Shown here one piece after another: positions 8,644 to 16,906 of a stretch of 64,000 nucleotides of DNA. The notes under the pieces were generated by a model. It had not been told where the DNA came from. It made no database searches and was given only the letters and a program-made list of their open reading frames with translations. This stretch comes from Herbidospora cretacea (GTDB lineage: Bacteria > Actinomycetota > Actinomycetes > Streptosporangiales > Streptosporangiaceae), in contig NZ_BBXG01000026.1 in NCBI RefSeq assembly GCF_001570605.1, positions 58,969 through 122,968 on the forward strand. The letters run 5' to 3'. Every line of letters starts with the position of its first letter. The first letter of the stretch is position 1. Position numbers and translations under genes: made by a program.

Positions 8644-9257
8644 GAGGTCTCTCTCTTTCGGGGTACGACGGGCAGCCCGCGCAGATACAGCGCGACGCCC
8701 TGGCGCCGGATGCGCGCCCCCACGAGGAGCGGGGCGATCCGGAGCCGGTTGCGCAACGTCGGGGGCACCCGGCGCCCGCGCAGCGTCGCCACGAACGGCC
8801 GCCCCTCGGGACGGTGCAGGATCACCGCGAGGTCGAGCCGGTCGGACGGCGGCGGCAGCCGGAGCGTGTAGTGGCCGTCGACGGGGTTGAAGGGCGACAC
8901 GTAGAACTCCTTGCTCGTCTCGGCGCGGCCGTGGGCGTCGGGACGGAGCAGGTAGCGGTGGCGTCCGCCGTAGGTGTTGCGGACCTCGGCGACCACGACG
9001 CCGGTGTCGCACCAGTAGACGGTCAGGGGGTTGAAGACGTATCCGAGGGTGCGCCGCCCGGCCAGCATCGTGACCCGGCCCGCGCGTTCGCCGTGTTCGG
9101 CCAGGAAGGCGTCGAGGGAGGCGCGGGCGCCGGGGTCGAACCCCTTCGGCAGGTCGTCGAGGTCGACGAGCCACAGGTAGCCGTCGTAGGTGAAGGCGTT
9201 GCGCAGCGGCGTGGACCGCACGTGGGTGATGACGCAGCGGTAGAGGGCCGGTGTCAC
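8640..9257 (-). CDS. DUF1365 family protein
   Basis: A 205-residue protein of the DUF1365 family, recognised by ALYRCVITHVRSTPLRNAF at the start, DGYLWLVDLDDLP, GYVFNPLTVYWC and FYVSPFNPVDGHY. The biochemical role is not established; it is repeatedly found between an FAD-dependent oxidoreductase and CFA-type methyltransferases, which suggests work on the same lipid product. The GTG at 9257 overlaps the upstream stop by 4 bp and gives the normal N-terminus; an extension to 9323 would be inside the upstream gene. It is soluble, with no signal peptide. Confidence 0.85.
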   Translation of the reverse strand: MTPALYRCVITHVRSTPLRNAFTYDGYLWLVDLDDLPKGFDPGARASLDAFLAEHGERAGRVTMLAGRRTLGYVFNPLTVYWCDTGVVVAEVRNTYGGRHRYLLRPDAHGRAETSKEFYVSPFNPVDGHYTLRLPPPSDRLDLAVILHRPEGRPFVATLRGRRVPPTLRNRLRIAPLLVGARIRRQGVALYLRGLPVVPRKRETS

Positions 9258-10471
9258 CAGCGTGCCCCCAGGGTCTCGGCGGCCTTGAGCCCGGACCGGC
9301 AGCCGTCCTCGTGGAAACCCCATCCGTGGTACGCCCCCGCGTAGGCCACCCGGCCGTCCGACAGTCCCGGCAGCAGCCTCTGCAGCGCGACCGTCTCAGG
9401 GGTGTAGACGGGGTGCTCGTAGTCCATCCGGGCGATGACATGTTCCTCCGGCACCTCGTCGCCGAGGGTGACCAGATAGCGGGTTGCGGTGGGGAGCCGC
9501 TGGAGGCGGGTCATGTCGTAGGAGACGCGTACAGAAGAAGGTTCGGCGCCGCAGCCGGACATGCGGTAGTTCCACGACGCCCGCGCTCCCCCGGCGCGGG
9601 GCAGCGCGCTCGTGTCGGTGTGCAGCAGCGCCGGGTTGCGGGAGTAGGGGAAGCCGCCCAGGACGCGCCTCTCCAGGTCCGTGGGGGCCGCCAGGAGGGC
9701 CAGCGCCTGCCCGGGGTGGGTGGCGACCACGGCGGCGTCGTAGACGGCGGTCTCGTCGCCGTCGTCGCGGATCTCGACCGCGTCGGCGCGCCTCCTCAGT
9801 TCCCGTACGGGGGTCGCGGTGCGCACCGCCGTGAGCCCCTTGGCGACCTTCTCCACGTAGCTGCGGCTGCCGCCGGTGACCGTGCGCCACATCGGGCTGC
9901 CCGACACGCTGAGCATCCCGTGGTTGGCCAGGAACGTGAACAGGTAGCGGGCCGGGTAGCGCAGCGCCACCGAGGGCGCGCACGACCAGACGGCCGCCAC
10001 CAGGGGGGTCAGGAAGTGCCGGGTGAAGTAGGGGGAGAACCGGGCCGCGACCTCGCCGAGGGTGCGGTCGTCGTCGGTGGCGAGGATCCGGCGGGCCGCG
10101 CGGTGGAACCTCGGCACGTCGGCCAGCATCCGCAGGTAGCGGGCGGTGGGCCGCTGGGCGAGGAGCCCGGCCGGGCCCTTGCCTCCGGCGTATTCGAGAC
10201 CGCAGCCGTCGCACCGCACCGACAGGCTCATCTCCGACTCCTGGGTGGACACCCCCAGTTCGCGGAACAGCCGCGTCAGATGCGGATAGGTGCGGTCGTT
10301 GTGGACGATGAACCCCGTGTCGATCGCGAGCCCCGCGACGTCGTGGGTGTGGGCGTGACCGCCGAGGCGGTCGTCGGCCTCGTAGAGGGTCACCTCGTGT
10401 GTGGAACGCAGCACATACGCCGCGGTGAGCCCCGCCACGCCGCTGCCGATGACGGCCACCGTCGGACGCAC
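9254..10471 (-). CDS. NAD/FAD-binding amine-oxidase-like oxidoreductase
   Basis: A 405-residue flavoprotein. The N-terminal dinucleotide fold is clear: VAVIGSGVAGLTAAYVL followed by the acidic strand end TLYEADDRLGGHAHTH. The C-terminal AYAGAYHGWGFHEDGCRSG is the second FAD-contact segment typical of this family. It is the first gene of the operon with DUF1365 and two CFA-like methyltransferases, so it likely oxidises or desaturates a membrane fatty-acid intermediate. The start has GGAGG six bases upstream (GGAGGTCGG then GTG). It is divergent from the tiny membrane-protein genes, with about 190 bp between. Confidence 0.88.
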   Translation of the reverse strand: MRPTVAVIGSGVAGLTAAYVLRSTHEVTLYEADDRLGGHAHTHDVAGLAIDTGFIVHNDRTYPHLTRLFRELGVSTQESEMSLSVRCDGCGLEYAGGKGPAGLLAQRPTARYLRMLADVPRFHRAARRILATDDDRTLGEVAARFSPYFTRHFLTPLVAAVWSCAPSVALRYPARYLFTFLANHGMLSVSGSPMWRTVTGGSRSYVEKVAKGLTAVRTATPVRELRRRADAVEIRDDGDETAVYDAAVVATHPGQALALLAAPTDLERRVLGGFPYSRNPALLHTDTSALPRAGGARASWNYRMSGCGAEPSSVRVSYDMTRLQRLPTATRYLVTLGDEVPEEHVIARMDYEHPVYTPETVALQRLLPGLSDGRVAYAGAYHGWGFHEDGCRSGLKAAETLGARW

Positions 10472-10665
10472 CCGACCTCCTCGAACTCCTCCGACCAGTC
10501 TTTATGGGTTCCTTCGGAGCGGAGAGCCGTTCGGTTTGGCCGTGCCGGGGTTTTTCCCCGGCCGGCCGGGGGCAGCGCGGCAGTCTTACGATCGTGCCAA
10601 TTCCGCTACGTCTCCGTGGCGGATGGGGCAGAGTGATGGCAGCACAAGACGGTTGGAGCCCCCTG

Positions 10666-10827
10666 ATGAACACCAAGAAAGTCCTCACGTACGTGGCCAT
10701 CGCGTTCGTGATCTTCTACTTATTCACCCAGCCCCAGGGGGCTGCGGGGGCCGTTCGAGGCGCCTTCGACGCCATCGGGAACGGCGCCGACGCGCTGGCC
10801 CAGTTCTTCACCGAGCTGTTCGCCTGA
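10666..10827 (+). CDS. Tiny single-span membrane protein, copy 1
   Basis: A 53-residue protein, MNTKKVLTYVAIAFVIF at the start, with one membrane helix at residues 5-21 and a short amphipathic C-terminal part rich in Ala and Phe (DALAQFFTELFA). It is a close paralogue of the gene 100 bp downstream. The ATG at 10666 is chosen because GGAG lies seven bases upstream and because it matches the start of the paralogue; an ATG ten codons earlier (10636) is in frame but weaker. The function is unknown. Weak dyad symmetry follows the stop (10840-10862). Confidence 0.72.
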   Translation: MNTKKVLTYVAIAFVIFYLFTQPQGAAGAVRGAFDAIGNGADALAQFFTELFA

Positions 10828-10926
10828 GCGATGGTGCCGGAAGGTCCTCCTCTCTTCCCGGCTAGTTATGATCATGGGTGTCGCCGGGTAGAAAAACCCG
10901 GGACACATACCGCAGGAGGCCCCCCA

Positions 10927-11091
10927 ATGCAGGTCAAGAAGGTGCTTACGTACGCAGCGATTGCGTTCGTGGTCTTCTACCTCTACACGCAGCCGAACGC
11001 GGCGGCCGGCGCTGTAAGGGGAGTGTTTGACGGTATCAACACCGGCGCCTCGCAACTGGCGACGTTCTTCAACGGCGTTCTCAACCAGTAG
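10927..11091 (+). CDS. Tiny single-span membrane protein, copy 2
   Basis: A 54-residue paralogue of the preceding gene: MQVKKVLTYAAIAFVVF, then LYTQPNAAAGAVRGVFDG and a Phe-containing tail. Both copies share the frame KKVLTY.AIAFV.FYL.TQP, so this is an old tandem duplication kept under selection. A perfect AGGAGG at 10914-10919 with seven-base spacing sets the start and predicts strong translation. A rho-independent-type hairpin follows at once. The family appears to be conserved in actinobacteria but has no assigned role that I know of. Confidence 0.8.
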   Translation: MQVKKVLTYAAIAFVVFYLYTQPNAAAGAVRGVFDGINTGASQLATFFNGVLNQ

Positions 11092-11097
11092 CTGACC

Positions 11098-11117
11098 AGC
11101 CCGCGGCGACGCGGGCT
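11098..11117 (+). terminator. Hairpin terminator after the tiny membrane-protein genes
   Basis: AGCCCGC, a six-base loop GGCGAC, then GCGGGCT, followed by the T-rich run TCTTCGTTTC. The arms pair perfectly over seven bases. Confidence 0.75.
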
Positions 11118-11207
11118 TCTTCGTTTCCGGCGCCCACGGATGATCGTCCGGGTGGCTCCGGCGCCCACTGACCGGGCGCCCGGAACCTCCCATGCGAAAC
11201 TGGTCTG

Positions 11208-12044
11208 ATGAGTGACCTGATCGCGGTGACGGGGGCGACCGGCGGGCTCGGCGGCCGCATCGCGCGCCGCCTGGCCCAATCCGGAGCACGACAGCGGCTG
11301 GTCGTCCGGGACCCCTCCCGGGCTCCCCGGCTCGACGGCGTGGAAGTCGCCCAGGCGCCCTATGAGGATCCCGCCGCCTTCGCGGCGGCCCTCGACGGCG
11401 CCGGGGTCCTCATGTTGATCTCGGCGTCCGAACACCCCGACCGGGTGGCCCTCCACTCGGCGGCGGTCGACGCGGCCGTGGCGGCAGGGGTTCCGCGCAT
11501 CGTCTACACCTCGTTCCTCGGAGCGGGGCCCGAGTGCACGTTCACCTTCGGCCGGGACCACTGGCACACCGAACGGCACATCGAGGAGACCGGAGTAGGT
11601 TTCACCTTCCTCCGGGACAGCCTCTACCTCGACTTCATGGCGAACATGGTCGGCGACGACGGCGTGATCCGGGGCCCGGCGGGCGAAGGGCGCTTCGCCC
11701 CCGTGGCCCGCGACGACGTCGCGGCGGTGGCCGCCTCGGTCCTCCAGGACCCGTCCGCCCACGAGGGCGCGACCTACGACCTCACCGGCCCCGAGCTGCT
11801 GACGATGGCCGACGTCGCCTCCGTGCTCTCCGAGGTGCGCGGTTCGCCGGTCACCTTCGAGAACGAGACCCTCGACGAGGCCTACGCGTCCCGGGCGAAA
11901 TACGACGCGCCCGACTGGGCGGTGGCGGGGTGGGTGACGTCCTACGCGGCGATCGGGGCGGGCGAGCTCGACGTGGTGACCGACCACGTGATGAAGGTCA
12001 CCGGGCATCCTCCCCTTTCCCTGGCCCAGGTTCTGCGGGCCTGA
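11208..12044 (+). CDS. NmrA-like NAD(P)-binding reductase
   Basis: A 278-residue atypical short-chain dehydrogenase. The Rossmann motif is IAVTGATGGLGGRIAR at residues 5-20; after the second strand comes RDPSRAP, which favours NADP(H). RIVYTSFLGAG is the central strand, and the Tyr-Lys active pair of classical SDRs is absent, as in NmrA and quinone-reductase-2-like proteins. Some of these reduce quinones and others only sense NADP. The ATG has no strong ribosome-binding site; GAAACT lies six bases upstream, so the transcript may be leaderless. It is 57 bp upstream of the DHFR-like gene on the same strand. Confidence 0.85.
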   Translation: MSDLIAVTGATGGLGGRIARRLAQSGARQRLVVRDPSRAPRLDGVEVAQAPYEDPAAFAAALDGAGVLMLISASEHPDRVALHSAAVDAAVAAGVPRIVYTSFLGAGPECTFTFGRDHWHTERHIEETGVGFTFLRDSLYLDFMANMVGDDGVIRGPAGEGRFAPVARDDVAAVAASVLQDPSAHEGATYDLTGPELLTMADVASVLSEVRGSPVTFENETLDEAYASRAKYDAPDWAVAGWVTSYAAIGAGELDVVTDHVMKVTGHPPLSLAQVLRA

Positions 12045-12100
12045 GTCGATTTTCGGGCTCCCCGTTCGTGTAGGGGGTGAGACCGAAAGGGGCTGCCGCG

Positions 12101-12688
12101 ATGGGCAGGATCGTAGTGACCGAGAACGTGACGCTCGACGGCGTCATGCAGGCGCCGGGCCGGGCCGGGGAGGACACCCGGGACGGGTTCCGGCACGGCG
12201 GCTGGGCCGGGCCCTACGCCGATCCGGTGATGATGCGGGTGATGGGCGCGGGCATGGCCGCGACCGGGGCGCTGCTGTTCGGCCGCCGGACCTATGAGGA
12301 CTTCTTCGCCGTCTGGCACGGGCGGACCGACGGCAACCCGTTCACCGCGAAACTCGACGCCACCCGGAAGTACGTCGTCTCCCGGACCCTGGCCGAACCG
12401 CTGAGCTGGCCGAACTCCACTCTCCTCGCCGGTGAGGCCACGGCGGCCGTCGAGACGCTCAAGAAGGAGACCGACCAGGACATCGCGGTGCTCGGCAGCG
12501 GCGAGCTGGTCCGGTCGCTGCTCGCCCGCGGGCTCGTCGACCGGCTGGTGCTGTCGGTCCACCCGCTGGTGCTCGGGGCGGGGCGGCGGCTGTTCGCCGC
12601 GGACGGGCCGCCGGCGGCGTTCCGGCTGGTGGAGAGCGTGCCGACCGGGACCGGTGTGGTGATCGCGACGTACGAGGTGGAGAAGTGA
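12101..12688 (+). CDS. Dihydrofolate-reductase-like protein (RibD C-terminal family)
   Basis: A 195-residue protein of the DHFR/RibD reductase fold: IVVTENVTLDGVMQAP at the start, LLFGRRTYEDF near residues 60-70, TRKYVVSRTL, DIAVLGSGELVRSLL and the closing VLSVHPLVLGAGRRLF. Members of this group bind NADPH but usually are not true DHFRs; the substrate is unknown. The ATG at 12101 has AAAGGGG upstream; an in-frame start at 12077 is less likely. The stop overlaps the YCII gene start (GTGA), making a coupled set with the sigma factor. Confidence 0.85.
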   Translation: MGRIVVTENVTLDGVMQAPGRAGEDTRDGFRHGGWAGPYADPVMMRVMGAGMAATGALLFGRRTYEDFFAVWHGRTDGNPFTAKLDATRKYVVSRTLAEPLSWPNSTLLAGEATAAVETLKKETDQDIAVLGSGELVRSLLARGLVDRLVLSVHPLVLGAGRRLFAADGPPAAFRLVESVPTGTGVVIATYEVEK

Positions 12689-13038
12689 AGCACTACCTGA
12701 TCGCCCTGTACCAGCCGCAGGGCCCGGCCCCTGAGCCGGAGGCGCTCCAGACGATCATGGACGAGCTCGGCGTGCTGCGCCGGGAGCTGGAGTCGAGCGG
12801 CTCGTGGGTGTTCGGCGACGGCCTGCACGACCCGTCCACCGCCACGGTGCTGCGGCCCTCGGAGGGCAGGGTGCTGATGACCGACGGGCCGTTCGCCGAG
12901 GGCAAGGAGCACCTGGGCGGCTTCGTGATCCTCCGGGCGCCCGACCTCGACGCGGCGCTGGAGTGGGGCCGCCGCTACGCCCTGGCCACCACGCTGCCCG
13001 TCGAGGTGCGCCCCTTCGCGACCGAGGGGGGCCGCTGA
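12685..13038 (+). CDS. YCII-related (DGPF domain) protein
   Basis: A 117-residue protein of the YciI-like fold. It carries the hallmark motif [15 protein letters not shown] near residues 70-84 and the opening strand [10 protein letters not shown]. The family is typically encoded next to SigJ-like extracytoplasmic sigma factors, as here; a regulatory or small-molecule-binding role is assumed but unproven. It starts with GTG, overlapping the DHFR-like stop by 4 bp, and its own stop overlaps the next start as CTGA. Confidence 0.88.
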   Translation: MKHYLIALYQPQGPAPEPEALQTIMDELGVLRRELESSGSWVFGDGLHDPSTATVLRPSEGRVLMTDGPFAEGKEHLGGFVILRAPDLDAALEWGRRYALATTLPVEVRPFATEGGR

Positions 13039-14231
13039 ACGAGATCGAGCGGGCCTTCCGCCGGGAGTACGGCCGCGCGGTGGCCGTGCTCACCCGGCTG
13101 GCCGGGGACATCGGCGCCGCCGAGGAGGCGGTCCAGGAGGCGTTCACGGTCGCCGCCGAGCGGTGGCCGCGCGACGGGATCCCGCCCGGCCCGGCCGGGT
13201 GGATCATCACCACGGCCCGCAACAAGCTGATCGACCGCGAGCGCCGCGAGGCGACCCGCCGGGGCCGGCACGCCGAGGCGCTCCTCCTGCACGCCCCCGC
13301 TGACGCTCCCGAGGAGGGGCCCGTGCCGGACGACCGGCTGCGCCTGATCTTCACCTGCTGCCATCCCGCCCTGGCCGAGCCCGCCCGGATCGCGCTGACG
13401 TTGCGGCTGCTCGGCGGCCTGACCACCGGGGAGATCGCCCGCGCGTTCCTGGTGAGCGAGGCCACGGTGGCCCAGCGCGTGGTCCGGGCCAAGGGCAAGA
13501 TCCGGGACGCCCGGATCCCCTACCGGGTGCCCTCGGACGCCGACCTGCCGGAGCGGCTGGGCTCGGTCCTCGCCGTGGTGCACCTGATCTTCAACGAGGG
13601 CTACCTGGCCGGTTGCGGCGAGCCGGTGCGCGACGAGCTGTGCGCGGAGGCCATCCGGCTGGGGCGGCTGCTGGCCGAGCTGATGCCGGACGAACCCGAG
13701 GTCCTGGGTCTGCTGGCGCTGATGCTGCTGATCCACTCCCGCCGCGCCGCCCGCGTCACTCCCGAGGGGAGGCTGGTTTTGCTGGCCGACCAGGACCGCG
13801 CTCTGTGGGACCGCGACCTGATCGCCGAGGGGCAGGACCTGGTCCGCCGCTGCCTGCGCCGCGACCGGCCGGGGCCGTATCAGATCCAGGCGGCGATCAA
13901 CGCCGTCCACAGCGACCCGCCCACCGACTGGCGGCAGGTGGTGCGCCTCTACGACCTCCAGATGACCCTGGCCCCGACCCCCGTGGTGGCCCTGCACCGC
14001 GCCGTCGCGGTGGCCGAGACCGACGGCCCCGCCGTGGCCCTGGCCCTGGTCGACGCCCTGGCTCTGGACGGCCATCACCTGTTCCACGCCGTCCGCGCCG
14101 ACCTACTCCGCCGCCTGGGGCGCACCGCCGACGCCGCGCCGGCATACGAGGCGGCCCTCACCCGAACGGAGAACCGGGCGGAACAGGACCTACTGCGACG
14201 CCGACTGACCCAGGTCAGACCTCCGGAGTGA
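13035..14231 (+). CDS. ECF-type sigma factor with C-terminal TPR-like extension (DUF6596 type), predicted CTG start
   Basis: A 398-residue RNA polymerase sigma factor. Region 2 is at residues 5-70 ([33 protein letters not shown]) and region 4 at about 110-160 ([35 protein letters not shown]). The remaining 240 residues are helical and repeat-like, including [16 protein letters not shown] and [13 protein letters not shown], as in the YCII-linked sigma group. No ATG or GTG lies at the expected N-terminus; a CTG at 13035 overlaps the YCII stop as CTGA and follows a G-rich stretch, so a coupled CTG start is proposed. A GTG about 24 codons upstream, inside the YCII gene, is the alternative. Confidence 0.85.
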   Translation: MNEIERAFRREYGRAVAVLTRLAGDIGAAEEAVQEAFTVAAERWPRDGIPPGPAGWIITTARNKLIDRERREATRRGRHAEALLLHAPADAPEEGPVPDDRLRLIFTCCHPALAEPARIALTLRLLGGLTTGEIARAFLVSEATVAQRVVRAKGKIRDARIPYRVPSDADLPERLGSVLAVVHLIFNEGYLAGCGEPVRDELCAEAIRLGRLLAELMPDEPEVLGLLALMLLIHSRRAARVTPEGRLVLLADQDRALWDRDLIAEGQDLVRRCLRRDRPGPYQIQAAINAVHSDPPTDWRQVVRLYDLQMTLAPTPVVALHRAVAVAETDGPAVALALVDALALDGHHLFHAVRADLLRRLGRTADAAPAYEAALTRTENRAEQDLLRRRLTQVRPPE

Positions 14232-14590
14232 CCCAGACCCCCGCGCTTTCACGAGACCACCCACGCTTTCAAGAGACCGCCCACCCGTGCCTTCGCCAGG
14301 CCACCCCCGCTTCACGATGTCGCCGCGCTTCACGGGTCACCCCCGCTTCACGGGGTCACCCCCGCTTCACGGTGCCGCCTCCTACGCCTTCACCCTGCCG
14401 CTTACCCGCGCCTTCAAGAAGCAGCCCACCCGAGCCTTCACGAGGCCACCGCTTCACGATGCCACCGCCCTGCATGAGGCCACCGCGCTGCACGAGGCCA
14501 CTCTCGCTTCATGGTGCTGCCACCCGCGGCTTCACCTTGCCGCTCGCATGCGAACGGTGAAACGGTGGCCCCGCTCGTCATGACGATCCG
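14232..14590. repeat. Degenerate short-repeat field between convergent sigma and hisF genes
   Basis: About 360 bp without a credible gene. It is made of imperfect copies of CGCTTCACG plus (A/G)GG(C/T)CACCC-like units, about 15-18 bp apart, clearest at 14300-14370 and again at 14440-14510. Several frames stay open and would encode HPRFTGS-like peptides, but there is no ribosome-binding site and the composition follows the DNA repeat, so these are not called as genes. The end (14530-14580) has GGTGAAACGGTGGCC and no repeat. Confidence 0.6.
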
Positions 14591-14643
14591 GCCCTCATGC
14601 GGGAGCGGCCCGAAATTTCGTGACATCGGTCGTACAAAGAAGA

Positions 14644-14676
14644 AGGGCCGGGATCGCTTTCGCGGTGCCCGGCCCT
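14644..14676 (-). terminator. Terminator of the his operon
   Basis: AGGGCCGGG (14644-14652) and CCCGGCCCT (14668-14676) form a perfect 9-bp stem with a 15-base loop. On the minus strand it is followed by TCTTCTTTG, and it lies 11 bp past the hisF stop. Confidence 0.8.
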
Positions 14677-14687
14677 CCACATAAGAG

Positions 14688-15458
14688 CTACCTGACGGGG
14701 TGGCCCGCTTCGCGGATGGTCTTCTTGACTTCGCCGATCTTGAGTTCGCCGAAGTGGAAGACGCTGGCGGCCAGGACCGCGTCGGCCCCCGCGTCGATGG
14801 CCGGTGGGAAGTCCTCGAGCCTCCCTGCCCCGCCCGAGGCGATCACCGGCACCGTCACGGCGGCGCGGACGGCTTTGATCATCTCGATGTCGTAGCCGTC
14901 TTTGGTGCCGTCGCCGTCCATCGAGTTCAGCAGGATCTCGCCGACGCCGAGCTCCTGGCCCCGGGCGGCCCATTCGACCGCGTCGATGCCGGTGCCCTTG
15001 CGGCCGCCGTGGGTGGTCACCTCGAAGCCCGACGGGGTCGGCGGGCCGTCGACGACGCGGCGGGCGTCGACCGACAGCACGATGCACTGGCTGCCGAACC
15101 GCCACGCCGCCTCGCGCAGGAACTCCGGGCGCGCGATGGCGGCGGTGTTGATGCCGACCTTGTCGGCGCCCGCGCGCAGCAGGCGGTCGACGTCGTCGTT
15201 GGTGCGGACTCCCCCGCCGACGGTCAGCGGGATGAAGACCTGCTCGGCGGTCCGCCGGACCACGTCGTACATGGTCGAGCGGTCGGAGCTGGAGGCGGTG
15301 ATGTCGAGGAAGGTCAGCTCGTCGGCGCCCTCGGCGTCGTAGCGCCTGGCCAGTTCGACCGGGTCGCCGGCGTCGCGCAGGTTCTCGAAGTTCACGCCCT
15401 TGACGACCCGCCCCGCGTCGACGTCCAGGCAGGGGATCACGCGCACGGCCACGGTCAT
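14688..15458 (-). CDS. hisF: Imidazole glycerol phosphate synthase, cyclase subunit
   Basis: Closes the imidazole ring using ammonia delivered by HisH, giving imidazole glycerol phosphate and AICAR. The 256-residue beta/alpha barrel shows [19 protein letters not shown] with the catalytic Asp, [38 protein letters not shown] with the second catalytic Asp, and the phosphate loops VIASGGAG and [12 protein letters not shown]. It is the last gene of the his operon; its start overlaps the RidA-like stop by 4 bp and a hairpin terminator follows. Confidence 0.96.
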   Translation of the reverse strand: MTVAVRVIPCLDVDAGRVVKGVNFENLRDAGDPVELARRYDAEGADELTFLDITASSSDRSTMYDVVRRTAEQVFIPLTVGGGVRTNDDVDRLLRAGADKVGINTAAIARPEFLREAAWRFGSQCIVLSVDARRVVDGPPTPSGFEVTTHGGRKGTGIDAVEWAARGQELGVGEILLNSMDGDGTKDGYDIEMIKAVRAAVTVPVIASGGAGRLEDFPPAIDAGADAVLAASVFHFGELKIGEVKKTIREAGHPVR

Positions 15459-15844
15459 GACCGGTAGGCCTCCACTTCCACCTCGACCAGCATGCGCGGG
15501 TCGATCAGGCCGGCCACGCGCACGGAGGTGCAGGCCGGGCGGACCTGGCCGAACAGCTCTCCGTGGGCCTCGCCGACGGCGTCGAAGTCGTCCTGGCTGA
15601 CCACGAACAGTCTCGTCCGGACCACGTCGGTGACGGCGGCGCCGGCCTTCTCCAGGGCGTCGAGCGCCACGCCGAAGGCGGTCAGGGTCTGCTGGTAGGC
15701 GTCGCCGACGTGCTGGACCTCACCGCCGATGGTGGCGGTGCAGCCGGAGACCAAGACGTGGTTACCGGCGATGACGGCGCGCGAATAGCCGTAGCGCTCC
15801 TCCCACGGACCGCCGGAGGAGATACGCGTCAGGGGCTGGGTCAT
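15455..15844 (-). CDS. RidA family (YjgF/YER057c/UK114) protein
   Basis: A 129-residue RidA-like protein. RidA enzymes hydrolyse reactive enamine/imine intermediates released by PLP enzymes. Features include [21 protein letters not shown] at the start, [18 protein letters not shown], and the near-C-terminal [20 protein letters not shown]. The Arg that binds the substrate carboxylate in true RidA would be the one in SVRV. It is locked into the his operon by 4-bp overlaps on both sides, so it may clear a reactive by-product of histidine synthesis or simply be co-expressed; that part is inference. Confidence 0.88.
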   Translation of the reverse strand: MTQPLTRISSGGPWEERYGYSRAVIAGNHVLVSGCTATIGGEVQHVGDAYQQTLTAFGVALDALEKAGAAVTDVVRTRLFVVSQDDFDAVGEAHGELFGQVRPACTSVRVAGLIDPRMLVEVEVEAYRS

Positions 15845-16563
15845 GCCCTCACCGCCGCGAGCGCCTCTTCCAGGGTGAACGCCTGGGCGTAGAGGGCCTT
15901 GCCGACGATGGCGCCCTCGACGCCGATGCCGACCAGGCCGTTGAGGGCGCGCAGGTCGTCGAGGCTGGAGACGCCGCCGCTGGCGATGACCGGCTTGTCG
16001 GTACGGGCGCAGACCTCACGCAGCAGGTCGAGGTTGGGGCCGCGCAGGGTGCCGTCCTTGGTCACGTCGGTGAGGACGTAGCGGGGGCAGCCGTCGGACT
16101 CCAGGCGGTCGAGGACCTCCCAGAGGTCGCCGCCCTCCTGGGTCCAGCCCCGGGCGGCCAGGGTGGTGCCCCGGACGTCGAGGCCGACGGCGATGCGGTC
16201 GCCGTGCTCGGCGATGATCTTGGAGCACCAGGCGGGGTTCTCCAGCGCGGCGGTGCCGATGTTGACGCGGCGGCAGCCGGTCGCGAGGGCGGCCTCCAGC
16301 GAGGCGTCGTCGCGGATGCCGCCCGACAGCTCGACCTGCACGTCGAGCTTGGCGGTGACCTCCGCCAGCAGTTCACGGTTGGAGCCACGGCCGAAGGCCG
16401 CGTCGAGGTCGACGAGGTGGATCCATTCGGCCCCGGCGTCCTGCCAGGCGAGGGCGGCGGCGAGCGGGTCGCCGTACGAGGTCTCCGAGCCCGCCTCGCC
16501 TTGCACCAGGCGGACCGCCTGGCCGTCTGCCACGTCCACGGCGGGGAGCAACACGAGTGACAT
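15841..16563 (-). CDS. hisA: ProFAR isomerase HisA, probably the bifunctional HisA/TrpF enzyme PriA
   Basis: A 240-residue barrel enzyme converting ProFAR to PRFAR. It opens with [24 protein letters not shown] (shown in parts), with the catalytic Asp in AVDV, has [51 protein letters not shown] with the second catalytic Asp, and IASGGVSS. In most actinobacteria that lack trpF this enzyme (PriA) also isomerises phosphoribosyl-anthranilate; the sequence is consistent with that but trpF presence elsewhere cannot be judged. It sits 4 bp after the 112-residue membrane gene and overlaps ridA by 4 bp. Confidence 0.93.
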   Translation of the reverse strand: MSLVLLPAVDVADGQAVRLVQGEAGSETSYGDPLAAALAWQDAGAEWIHLVDLDAAFGRGSNRELLAEVTAKLDVQVELSGGIRDDASLEAALATGCRRVNIGTAALENPAWCSKIIAEHGDRIAVGLDVRGTTLAARGWTQEGGDLWEVLDRLESDGCPRYVLTDVTKDGTLRGPNLDLLREVCARTDKPVIASGGVSSLDDLRALNGLVGIGVEGAIVGKALYAQAFTLEEALAAVRA

Positions 16564-16567
16564 AAGT

Positions 16568-16906
16568 TCAGGACCTCCGGTCGAAGAGAACGGTGACGAG
16601 CACCGGGACGATCAGGATGGACACGCCCAGCACGGCGAGCCTGGCCATCACGGTGCCGAGTGTCAGCCAGGCGATGACCTGGACCAGCACGAACAGCACG
16701 GCCATGACCGCGTTCTGGGCGCGGCGGCGCCGGGCCAGCACTCCGCCCTGCCGGGCCACTCTGACCGGCTTGGGCAGCACGGCCGTGATCCGGCCGCGCA
16801 GTTCCCGCCGCCGGGCCGCCTTGGCCTCGCGGCGGGCCCGTTCCTCCGCCAGGCGGGCCTTCTCGGCCTCCCTCTCGGCCCGGCGGATGGCCCGCTCCTT
16901 GCTCAT
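16568..16906 (-). CDS. Small membrane protein with basic N-terminal helix, inside the his operon
   Basis: A 112-residue protein of unknown function. Residues 1-45 are a highly charged, likely coiled helix ([20 protein letters not shown]), followed by two hydrophobic helices near 66-84 and 88-106. The ATG at 16906 overlaps the hisH stop by 4 bp, and the stop is 4 bp before hisA, so it is co-translated with the histidine enzymes. Proteins of this shape are seen in his operons of related actinomycetes as far as I recall, without a known role. Confidence 0.75.
   Translation of the reverse strand: MSKERAIRRAEREAEKARLAEERARREAKAARRRELRGRITAVLPKPVRVARQGGVLARRRRAQNAVMAVLFVLVQVIAWLTLGTVMARLAVLGVSILIVPVLVTVLFDRRS

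Noticed and set aside
14287..14583. 98-residue ORF with HPRFTGS repeats
   Set aside because: It follows the short DNA repeat, has no ribosome-binding site, and similar peptides appear in the other frames.
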